The translations under genes were made by a program, and so were the position numbers. Shown here piece after piece: positions 1-6,579 of a stretch of DNA of 64,000 nucleotides. Position 1 is the first letter of the stretch; each line of letters starts with the position of its first letter. Below the pieces are notes generated by a model. It did no database searches and was not told the origin of the DNA. It saw nothing but the letters and a program-made list of their open reading frames with translations. This DNA comes from Streptomyces luomodiensis (lineage in GTDB: Bacteria > Actinomycetota > Actinomycetes > Streptomycetales > Streptomycetaceae), in contig NZ_CP117522.1 of the NCBI RefSeq assembly GCF_031679605.1, positions 5,146,001-5,210,000 of the forward strand, read 5' to 3'.

Positions 1-150
1 GATCAACTGCTCCACGGACACCGTCGCGTTGGGCCGCAGCAGCAGCATCGCGAGCACGCTGCGCCGTTTGGCGGGCCCCAGCGCGAGCTCGACGGGGGCC
101 GTCGGCGGCCCCGCCATGACGGTCACCGGGCCCAGCAGGGAGAAGTCCAA
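1..150 (-). CDS. SARP/AfsR-family regulator, N-terminal fragment
   Basis: The reverse strand encodes about 50 residues beginning LDFSLLGPVTVMAG and continuing through LGPAKRRSVLAMLLLRPNA to VSVEQLI at the window edge. This is the start of the winged-helix DNA-binding domain of SARP/AfsR-type activators, which typically begin with a [F/L]-x-LLGPV strand followed by a PKxR-xLLA-xLLL helix. A TTG start at 150 follows the aminopeptidase stop (152-154) by one base and has a GGAGGG Shine-Dalgarno sequence inside the end of that gene, so the two are probably translationally coupled. An internal ATG at 117 is an alternative start. The rest lies outside the window, so the total length (small SARP or large AfsR-like with NB-ARC/TPR) cannot be judged. 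Confidence 0.75.
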   Translation of the reverse strand, partial: MDFSLLGPVTVMAGPPTAPVELALGPAKRRSVLAMLLLRPNATVSVEQLI

Positions 151-151
151 C

Positions 152-1444
152 TCAGCCCTCCAGAAACGCGTGCAGTGCCTTGGCCAGCAGCCGGGGGTCC
201 TGTGCGCCGCACAGTTCCCGGGCCGAGTGCATGGACAGGATCGCGATGCCGATGTCGACGGTGGCGATGCCGTGCCGGGCGGCGGTGATCGGTCCGATCG
301 TGGTGCCGCACGGCATGGAGTTGTGGGAGACGAAGCTCTGCCAGGGCACCCCGGCGCGCTCGCAGGCGGCGGCGAAGACGGCCCGCCCGGCGCCGTCCGT
401 GGCGTACCGCTGGTTGACGTTGACCTTGAGGATCGGCCCGCCGTTGGGCCGGGGGTGGTGGCCCGGCTCATGGCGCTCGGCGTAGTTGGGGTGGACCGCG
501 TGGCCGGTGTCGGAGGACAGGCAGACGGTGCCCGCGAAGGCGCGCGCCCGGTCCTCGTACGCACCGCCGCGGGCGAAGACCGAGCGCTCCAGCACCGTGC
601 CGAGCAGCGGGCCGTCGGCGCCGGTGTCGGACTGGCTGCCGTTCTCCTCGTGGTCGAAGGCGGCCAGCACGGGGATGTACGGCAGCTCGCCGCGGGCGGC
701 GGCGGCGATCAGCGCGGCCGTACCGGCGTGCACGGACACCAGGTTGTCCATCCGGGGCCCGGCGACCAGCTCACGGTCCCGGCCGAGGTAGGCGGGCGGT
801 TCGACGCTGTGCGTCATCAGGTCCCAGCCGGTGATCTCCTCGGCCGCGACGCCGGTCTCCTCGGCGACGAAGCGGATCAGGTCGCCCTCCTCGGCGCTGC
901 CGAGCCCCCAGATGGGCGTCATATGGCGCTGCTTGTCGAGCTTGAGCCCCTCGGTGTTGACCGATCTGTCCAGATGGACCGCTAGTTGGGGGACTCTCAG
1001 CAAGGGACGGTCGACGGTGACGAGGTGGTGTGAGCCGTCCCGGAGGCTGATCCGGCCGGAGAGCCCGAGGTCGCGGTCGAGCCAGGTGTTGAGCAGCGCC
1101 CCGCCGTAGATCTCGACGGCGATCTGCCGCCAGCCGTGCGCACCGGTGTCGGGGATCGGCTTGACCCGCAGATTGGGAGAGTCGGTGTGGGCGCCGACGA
1201 TCCGGTACGGAGTGGCCGGGCTCGTCCCCTCCGGTACGTACCAGGCGATGATCGCGCCACCCCGCAGCACGAACTTCCCGCCGGCCTCGCCGTCCCAGGG
1301 CGCGGTCTCCTCGACCCGCCGGAACCCGGCCTTCTCCAGTCGCTCCGCGGCGCTTGCCACCGCGTGGTACGGCGAGGGGCTGGCGCGGAGGAAGGACATC
1401 AGGTCGTCGGTGTGGCCGCGGTCGATGCCGGGGTGTGCGCTCAT
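152..1444 (-). CDS. apeB: M18 family aminopeptidase
   Basis: A 430-residue cytosolic di-zinc aminopeptidase of the M18 (aspartyl aminopeptidase-like) family, which removes N-terminal residues from peptides. Family landmarks visible in order: SPSPYHAV near the N-terminus, the first metal site GAHTDSPNLRVKP (His and Asp), GPRMDNLVSVHA, the catalytic/metal glutamates in DHEENGSQSDTGADG, SSDTGHAVHPNYAERHEP, and NSMPCGTTIGP near the end. Length is usual for the family. The ATG at 1444 (MSAHPGID) was chosen because the longer frame to 1498 has an unrelated Pro/Arg-rich leader. It is followed directly by the SARP-like gene on the same strand. Housekeeping peptide turnover is the likely role. Confidence 0.93.
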   Translation of the reverse strand: MSAHPGIDRGHTDDLMSFLRASPSPYHAVASAAERLEKAGFRRVEETAPWDGEAGGKFVLRGGAIIAWYVPEGTSPATPYRIVGAHTDSPNLRVKPIPDTGAHGWRQIAVEIYGGALLNTWLDRDLGLSGRISLRDGSHHLVTVDRPLLRVPQLAVHLDRSVNTEGLKLDKQRHMTPIWGLGSAEEGDLIRFVAEETGVAAEEITGWDLMTHSVEPPAYLGRDRELVAGPRMDNLVSVHAGTAALIAAAARGELPYIPVLAAFDHEENGSQSDTGADGPLLGTVLERSVFARGGAYEDRARAFAGTVCLSSDTGHAVHPNYAERHEPGHHPRPNGGPILKVNVNQRYATDGAGRAVFAAACERAGVPWQSFVSHNSMPCGTTIGPITAARHGIATVDIGIAILSMHSARELCGAQDPRLLAKALHAFLEG

Positions 1445-1627
1445 GTACTCAGCATAGATTCGTACCGGGCCGGCTCGCCCTCGTGTGGGGGGTGGCATCC
1501 ATCCGTGGGGCCACGTTGATCCAATCTGATGAAAGGTCGTCAGCTAAGGCGAGAAATCGGGAGAAACGGTCGATATTCCCCGTGACCGAGCAACGCGGCA
1601 CTGAGCCGCAACTCGAGGGGATACCGG

Positions 1628-2383
1628 ATGCGCGTTCTTCGACACCTGCTTGTCGTCCTGGGGTCGCTGCTGCTGCTGTGCGGCGGCGGGCCGGCCGTGG
1701 CGCAGCCCGTCACGGAGCTCGCCGCGGGGCTCGCCCCCGTGGCCGCCCCGGAGCCGGCGGCCCCGCCCGCGCCCGCTCCGCGTCCGGAGAGCGGCGCGGA
1801 CGGTGAGGGCAAGGGTCATCCTCCCTGTCCCATGACGGACCGCGTCGGGGGGACCAGCACCGCACCCAATCCTCCGCTCGAGCGCTACTACCAGGGCGAC
1901 TGGCGGCTCGGCCCCGCACAGCTCCCCCGCCGTGGCGCGATCGGCCGGATGCTCGAAGGCTACGAACGGCTCGACCACTTCTCCTCCGCCTCCGCGTTCC
2001 TCGACTGTTACTGGAACGAGCAGACGAACGGCTGGTGGTTCCCGTACCCGGACGGCTGGGTGCTGCTCAACGGAGCGCCCCTGCACACCACGATCAGTCT
2101 GAAGGTCGGTCAGAAGGTCGATCTCTTCGGAAGCGGCTTCGGCCATTTCCTCGCCCCGGCGGGCACGCCCTACGAGGAGCGCGCGCTGCCACCCAGCAAC
2201 CTCAACACCCTCGATCCGGCGTATCCCAACGGCTACCACCTCTACGAGGTCACCCGGCCCTTCCTGGTCGAGGCCGGTCCGATCCGGCCGTGGTTCGGCC
2301 AACCCGGCGGCGGGCTCCAGTATCTGACCGGTCCTTCGATCCCCCAGCTGGTCGCGGCCGGTAATCTGCGCCCGCTCAACTGA
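1628..2383 (+). CDS. Secreted TNT-domain protein (putative NAD+ glycohydrolase)
   Basis: 251 residues. A Sec signal peptide (Arg/His, then a leucine-rich core, AVAQ cleavage near residue 25) is followed by a Pro/Ala-rich linker and a C-terminal domain at about 134-250. This domain matches the TNT (tuberculosis necrotizing toxin, PF14021) pattern: GWWFPYPDGW, GxFLAPAGTPYEERALPP near 172-189, LYEVTRPFLVEAGP, then WFGQPGGGLQY with the conserved Gln at 231 and a terminal IPQLVAAGNLRPL. TNT domains hydrolyse NAD+. The middle region has the SAFLDCYW segment seen in stand-alone secreted actinobacterial and fungal members. Start ATG has GAGGGG 8 bases upstream. Activity is inferred from motifs, not shown. 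A small gene follows 17 bases later. Confidence 0.85.
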   Translation: MRVLRHLLVVLGSLLLLCGGGPAVAQPVTELAAGLAPVAAPEPAAPPAPAPRPESGADGEGKGHPPCPMTDRVGGTSTAPNPPLERYYQGDWRLGPAQLPRRGAIGRMLEGYERLDHFSSASAFLDCYWNEQTNGWWFPYPDGWVLLNGAPLHTTISLKVGQKVDLFGSGFGHFLAPAGTPYEERALPPSNLNTLDPAYPNGYHLYEVTRPFLVEAGPIRPWFGQPGGGLQYLTGPSIPQLVAAGNLRPLN

Positions 2384-2400
2384 GGGCGGATGCTGGACCG

Positions 2401-2769
2401 GTGGACAGAGCGGAACTCGCCCGGACCCTCCGCGCCGAGCAGGTGCCGGACGCGCTGTACGACCTCCCGGGGGTGCGGGACATCCCGGTCCAGCCGGACG
2501 CGTACTACTTCCTGCGGCCCGCCCCGGGCGGCGGCTGGGAGACCGGGCTGCGGGAGCGCTCCCGGGACCGGGACATCAGCCGGTTCGCCACGGAGGACGA
2601 GGCGTGCCGGGACCTGCTGGCCAAGCTGAGGGCCCGCCCGCGCCCGCCGGAGGGCGGGGGCGAGACGGTCGAGGAGATCCTGGCCCGGGGCGAGGAGCTG
2701 CGGCGGTGGGCCCGGGAGGAGGTCGAACGGGCCCTGCGGGAGCGGCCGCCCGGTGCGGAGGAGCGGTGA
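2401..2769 (+). CDS. Small charged cytosolic protein, candidate TNT partner/immunity
   Basis: 122 residues from GTG 2401, without signal peptide or membrane segment. The first half (to about residue 75) looks folded: RAEQVPDALYDLPGV, YYFLRPAPGGGWETGLRERSRD and FATEDEACRDLLAKL. The second half is a Glu/Arg-rich helix (ETVEEILARGEELRRWAREEVE). It lies 17 bp after the TNT gene in the same direction and shares its terminator. Bacterial TNT toxins are normally paired with a cytosolic immunity factor, and the position, size and lack of export signal fit that role. I do not recognise the family, and it could instead be an unrelated small regulator. Confidence 0.7.
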   Translation: MDRAELARTLRAEQVPDALYDLPGVRDIPVQPDAYYFLRPAPGGGWETGLRERSRDRDISRFATEDEACRDLLAKLRARPRPPEGGGETVEEILARGEELRRWAREEVERALRERPPGAEER

Positions 2770-2785
2770 CGGCGGGCCGGACGGA

Positions 2786-2833
2786 CCAGGGGGCCGGCCG
2801 CCCCGCTGGAGGATGGGACGGCCGGCCCCCTGG
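2786..2833 (+). terminator. Bidirectional terminator hairpin
   Basis: Perfect 14-bp inverted repeat: CCAGGGGGCCGGCC at 2786-2799 and its complement at 2820-2833, separated by 20 bases. It sits between the end of the TNT/partner operon (stop 2769) and the end of the convergent acyl-CoA dehydrogenase gene (stop 2897). No U-tract is present, which is common for Streptomyces terminators. Confidence 0.7.
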
Positions 2834-2850
2834 CCGGATGAGGGAGGAGC

Positions 2851-2895
2851 CTCGGAGCCCGCGGAACCCTCGGGGCCCGCGGAGCCCTCGGAACC
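2851..2895. repeat. 18-bp tandem repeat (2.5 copies) abutting a stop codon
   Basis: Units 2851-2868, 2869-2886 and half unit 2887-2895 share the pattern CTCGG-R-GCCCGCGGARCC. The array ends one base before the TAA stop (2897-2899, reverse strand) of the acyl-CoA dehydrogenase gene. It is one of several short repeats at gene 3' ends in this window. Confidence 0.8.
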
Positions 2896-2896
2896 C

Positions 2897-4723
2897 TTAG
2901 AACGCAGACTCGTCGAGGTCCATCAGCCCCTTGTCGACCGACTCGGCCAGCGAGCGCTGCACCGAGACGCCCGGCAGCACCTCCTGAGCGAAGAACTTCG
3001 CGGCGGCGATCTTGCCCGCGTAGAAGGACCGGTCCTTCGCGGAGGCGGTGCCCAGCTTCTCGGCGGCGACGGCCGCGCCCTTGAGGAGCAGATAGCCGAT
3101 GATCACATCGCCGGAGGCCAGCAGCAGCCGGGTGGAGTTGAGACCGACCTTGTAGATCGAGCTGATGTCCTGCTCGGTGGCGGCCAGATCGGTGAGCATC
3201 GCGCCGACGATCGCCTCCAGGTCCACCGCGGCACGGGCCAGCTGGTCGCGGGCGGCCGCCAGCTCCTCGCCCCCGGCGGCCTCGGCCAGGAACTTCTTGA
3301 TCTCCTCGGAGACCACGGTGAGCGCCTGGCCCTGATCCCGGACGATCTTGCGGAAGAAGAAGTCCTGACCCTGGATGGCGGTGGTGCCCTCGTAGAGCGT
3401 GTCGATCTTGGCGTCCCGGATGTACTGCTCCAGCGGGTACTCCTGGAGGTAGCCGGAGCCGCCGATGGTCTGGAGGGACTGCGCCAGCTGCTCGTACGCC
3501 TTCTCCGAGCCGTAGCCCTTGACGATCGGCAGCAGCAGGTCGTTGAGGCGGCTCGCGGCGGAGGCGTCCTCGCCCGCGGCCTCCTTGACCATGACCTCGT
3601 CCTGGACGGAGGCGGTGTAGAGGACCAGCGCGCGCAGGCCCTCCGCGTACGCCTTCTGCGTCATCAGCGAGCGGCGCACGTCCGGGTGGTGGGTGATGGT
3701 GACGCGCGGGGCGGTCTTGTCGGTGAAGGTCGCCAGGTCAGGGCCCTGCACCCGCTCCTTGGCGTACTCCAGCGCGTTGAGGTAGCCGGTGGAGAGGGTG
3801 GCCATGGCCTTGGTGCCGACCATCATCCGGGCGAACTCGATGATCTTGAACATCTGGCGGATGCCGTCGTGCTTCTCGCCCAGCAGCCAGCCCTTGGCCG
3901 GACGGTCGGCGCCGAAGGTCAGCTCGCAGGTGTTGGAGACCCGCAGACCCATCTTGTGCTCGACGTTGGTGGCGTACACGCCGTTGCGCGCCCCGAGCTC
4001 ACCGGTCTCCCAGTCGAAGTCGTACTTGGGGACGATGAAGAGCGACAGCCCCTTGGTGCCGGGCCCCGCGCCCTCGGGCCGGGCCAGCACGAAGTGGATG
4101 ATGTTGTCGGAGAGGTCGTGCTCACCGGAGGTGATGAACCGCTTCACACCCTCGATGTGCCAGCTGCCGTCCTCCTGCCGGACCGCCTTGGTGCGGCCCG
4201 CGCCGACGTCGGAACCCGCGTCCGGCTCGGTCAGCACCATGGTGGAGCCCCACTGCTTGTCCACCATCAGCTGGGCGATCTTCAGCTGCTCCTCGGTGCC
4301 CTCGTCGTGCAGCACGCCCGCGAAGGACGGACCGGAGGCGTACATCCAGATCGGGGTGTTGGCGCCGAGGATCGTCTCGGCCGCGCCCCACAGCAGCGAG
4401 CGGGGGCAGACCGTGCCGCCGAGCTCCTCCGGGACGCCGAGCCGCCACCACTCGGCCTCCATGTAGGCCCGGTAGCTCTTCTTGAAGGACTCCGGGAGCG
4501 GCGCGGTGTGGGTGCTGGGGTCGAAGACGGGCGGGTTGCGGTCGGAGTCGGCGTAGCTCTCGGCCAGCTCGTGCTCGGAGAGCCGGGATATCTCGGCGAG
4601 CACGCTCTTGGCGGTGTCGACGTCCATCTCCGCGAACGGGCCGGTGCCGTACACCGTGTCGCGCCCGAGCACCTCGAAGAGGTTGAACTCGATGTCGCGG
4701 AGATTCGACTTGTAGTGCCCCAT
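2897..4723 (-). CDS. Acyl-CoA dehydrogenase, FadE5-like
   Basis: 608 residues, the length of the large FadE5-type acyl-CoA dehydrogenases rather than the 380-residue classical form. It begins [22 protein letters not shown], an N-terminal extension typical of this actinobacterial group. It has the FAD-binding stretch [19 protein letters not shown] (about 170-190), FITSGEHD, the central helices with [15 protein letters not shown], and [27 protein letters not shown] carrying the FAD/substrate loop, then a C-terminal helical domain (PF12806 type). It catalyses the first beta-oxidation step on fatty acyl-CoAs with a broad chain-length range. Start 4723 was preferred over 4792 because ACGGAG lies at proper spacing and homologues start at MGHYKSN. 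Pirin is encoded 0.8 kb away. Confidence 0.93.
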   Translation of the reverse strand: MGHYKSNLRDIEFNLFEVLGRDTVYGTGPFAEMDVDTAKSVLAEISRLSEHELAESYADSDRNPPVFDPSTHTAPLPESFKKSYRAYMEAEWWRLGVPEELGGTVCPRSLLWGAAETILGANTPIWMYASGPSFAGVLHDEGTEEQLKIAQLMVDKQWGSTMVLTEPDAGSDVGAGRTKAVRQEDGSWHIEGVKRFITSGEHDLSDNIIHFVLARPEGAGPGTKGLSLFIVPKYDFDWETGELGARNGVYATNVEHKMGLRVSNTCELTFGADRPAKGWLLGEKHDGIRQMFKIIEFARMMVGTKAMATLSTGYLNALEYAKERVQGPDLATFTDKTAPRVTITHHPDVRRSLMTQKAYAEGLRALVLYTASVQDEVMVKEAAGEDASAASRLNDLLLPIVKGYGSEKAYEQLAQSLQTIGGSGYLQEYPLEQYIRDAKIDTLYEGTTAIQGQDFFFRKIVRDQGQALTVVSEEIKKFLAEAAGGEELAAARDQLARAAVDLEAIVGAMLTDLAATEQDISSIYKVGLNSTRLLLASGDVIIGYLLLKGAAVAAEKLGTASAKDRSFYAGKIAAAKFFAQEVLPGVSVQRSLAESVDKGLMDLDESAF

Positions 4724-4859
4724 GGCGACGGCTCCGTAAGGATCGGGAGGCGGGACCTCTGCGTTGACGCGTATCGGATCAGCTGTCGCCATGATGCTAC
4801 CCGTGGGTAATAAAGGGCAACCCTCAACCGGGCAACTGTGACTCAGTACGCTTCTGTGC

Positions 4860-5357
4860 ATGTACGGCTACGACCAGAACGCGAGCGCAGGGCAGGGTTA
4901 CGCCGCCCCGCCGCCTCCGCCGCAACAGCCGCCGCATGCGTCACATCACACGCAGGCGGGTGCGGCCTACGGCCAGCAGCCGCTCTACCCGGAACCCTCG
5001 CCGCCGTCGCTCGCCGACGCGGTGCGGGCCTTCACCACCGGCTCGATGTCGGCCGAGGACTTCCAGCAGATCTTCGCCGGCTCGAAGGTCTACTGCCCGC
5101 GCGGTGACAATCCCGGTTTCCTGGCGCTGCACAACACCCAGCAGCCGGTGATCCCCATGTTCACCTCGCTCAAGGAGCTGCGGCGGTACGCGGGCAAGGA
5201 GTCCAAGTACTTCGTGATCACCGGTGCCGAGGTGATCGACCTGCTGCCCAGCGGCTACGGCTTCGTCCTCGACATGGAGGGTGAGCACCGCATCGTCTTC
5301 GACGCGAAGGCGGTGGAGCAGATGGTGGACTTCGCCATGCGCCGCATGTACGGGTAG
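4860..5357 (+). CDS. SseB-domain protein
   Basis: 165 residues. A 45-residue Pro/Gln/His/Tyr-rich disordered head ([14 protein letters not shown]) leads into an SseB N-terminal-type alpha/beta domain: [28 protein letters not shown], then [53 protein letters not shown]. No signal peptide or TM is seen, so it is cytosolic, and the function is unknown in actinobacteria. The ATG is only 136 bases from the divergent fadE start (4723) and has no Shine-Dalgarno sequence. The preceding TACGCT could be a -10, which would make the transcript leaderless. Confidence 0.85.
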   Translation: MYGYDQNASAGQGYAAPPPPPQQPPHASHHTQAGAAYGQQPLYPEPSPPSLADAVRAFTTGSMSAEDFQQIFAGSKVYCPRGDNPGFLALHNTQQPVIPMFTSLKELRRYAGKESKYFVITGAEVIDLLPSGYGFVLDMEGEHRIVFDAKAVEQMVDFAMRRMYG

Positions 5358-5435
5358 ATCAGCATAGGTCGGCATACGTCCGGATATCGCCGTTCGCCTC
5401 GTAAGGTGCTCGCGCGGAAATAAAGGCCCTCTTGC

Positions 5436-5476
5436 AGGTCGTTCACCGTTCAATTAAGTTGAACAGTGAACGACCT
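5436..5476. promoter_or_regulatory. Long inverted-repeat operator upstream of pirin
   Basis: AGGTCGTTCACCGTTCAA (5436-5453) and TTGAACAGTGAACGACCT (5459-5476) are complementary at 17 of 18 positions around a 5-base centre. The core GTTCAA-N5-TTGAAC resembles MarR-family operators. It ends 11 bases before the pirin ATG and runs into the Shine-Dalgarno sequence, so either repressor binding or an mRNA hairpin could control pirin. The cognate regulator is not adjacent. Confidence 0.8.
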
Positions 5477-5487
5477 AGGAGGCCGTC

Positions 5488-6459
5488 ATGCCCGCAGTGA
5501 CCGTAGAGAACCCGCTGACCCTGCCGCGCGTCGCGGCACCCGCCGAGGCACGACAGCGCCCCGTGCTCTCCGTCACCACCGCTCCCGGCGGCCTCGAGGG
5601 CGAGGGCTTCCCGGTGCGCCGGGCCTTCGCCGGAATCGACTACCGGCACCTGGACCCGTTCATCATGATGGACCAGATGGGCGAGGTGGAGTACGCACCG
5701 GGCGAGCCCAAGGGCACCCCCTGGCACCCCCACCGCGGCTTCGAGACCGTGACCTACCTGATCGACGGCACCTTCGTGCACCAGGACTCGCACGGCGGCG
5801 GCGGCACGATCAACGACGGCGACACCCAGTGGATGACCGCCGGCTCCGGGCTGCTGCACATAGAGGCCCCGCCGGAGTCCCTCGTCATGTCCGGCGGCCT
5901 CTTCCACGGGCTCCAGCTGTGGGTGAACCTGCCGCGTGAGCACAAGATGATGCCGCCGCGCTACCAGGACATCGGCGGTGCCAAGGTCAAGCTGCTCACC
6001 TCCGCCGACGGCGGGGCGCTGCTGCGCGTCATCGCCGGTGAGCTGGACGGTCACCAGGGTCCCGGCATCACGCACACGCCGATCACGATGATCCACGCGA
6101 CGCTGGCGCCGGGCGCGGAGATCACGCTGCCGTGGCGGGAGGACTTCAACGGCCTGGCGTACGTGCTCGCGGGGCGCGGTGCGGTCGGTGCCGAGCGCCG
6201 GCCGATCCACCTCGGCCAGACCGCCGTCTTCGGCGCCGGCTCCTCGCTCACCGTCCGTGCGGACGAGAAGCAGGACGCGCACACGCCGGACCTGGAGGTC
6301 GTCCTCCTCGGCGGACAGCCCATCCGTGAGCCCATGGCCCACTACGGCCCGTTCGTCATGAACACCAAGGCAGAGCTCCAGCAGGCGTTCGAGGACTTCC
6401 AGAAGGGGCTGCTGGGCACGATCCCCTCGGTGCACGGGATGTCCGAGGGCGGAATGTAG
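5488..6459 (+). CDS. pirA: Pirin family protein
   Basis: 323-residue two-cupin protein. The N-terminal cupin (pirin domain) holds the metal ligands in HPHRGFETVTYLIDG (two His) and the later LLHIE (His and Glu), the iron site seen in human pirin and bacterial quercetinase-type pirins. PRxxKxMPPRYQDI links to the C-terminal cupin with LPWREDFNGLAYVLAG and GGQPIREPMAHYGPFVMNTKAE. ATG has a strong AGGAGG. From memory, pirin of Streptomyces ambofaciens was reported as a redox-sensitive modulator that contacts an acyl-CoA dehydrogenase of beta-oxidation; the FadE5-like gene nearby fits such a link but does not prove it. Transcription probably ends at the 6496-6531 hairpin. Confidence 0.92.
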   Translation: MPAVTVENPLTLPRVAAPAEARQRPVLSVTTAPGGLEGEGFPVRRAFAGIDYRHLDPFIMMDQMGEVEYAPGEPKGTPWHPHRGFETVTYLIDGTFVHQDSHGGGGTINDGDTQWMTAGSGLLHIEAPPESLVMSGGLFHGLQLWVNLPREHKMMPPRYQDIGGAKVKLLTSADGGALLRVIAGELDGHQGPGITHTPITMIHATLAPGAEITLPWREDFNGLAYVLAGRGAVGAERRPIHLGQTAVFGAGSSLTVRADEKQDAHTPDLEVVLLGGQPIREPMAHYGPFVMNTKAELQQAFEDFQKGLLGTIPSVHGMSEGGM

Positions 6460-6495
6460 GGCTCGCCGGGACCATATCTCGCCGGCCCCATATAC

Positions 6496-6531
6496 GGATG
6501 AGCCCCGTCCGGATACGGACGGGGCTCATCC
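6496..6531. terminator. Bidirectional terminator
   Basis: Perfect 15-bp stem (GGATGAGCCCCGTCC, 6496-6510; complement 6517-6531) with a GGATAC loop, between convergent pirin (stop 6459) and the wall-protein gene (stop 6580). Confidence 0.85.
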
Positions 6532-6579
6532 ACGCCTGCGGGCGGGCAGGATCACCCGTCTTTCAGCGTTGTCCCGGCG

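Noticed and set aside
2753..4810. 685-codon open frame on the plus strand
   Set aside because: It is antisense to the FadE5-like gene, and its product is Leu/Gly/Arg/Val-rich without recognisable domains, the usual GC-frame shadow.
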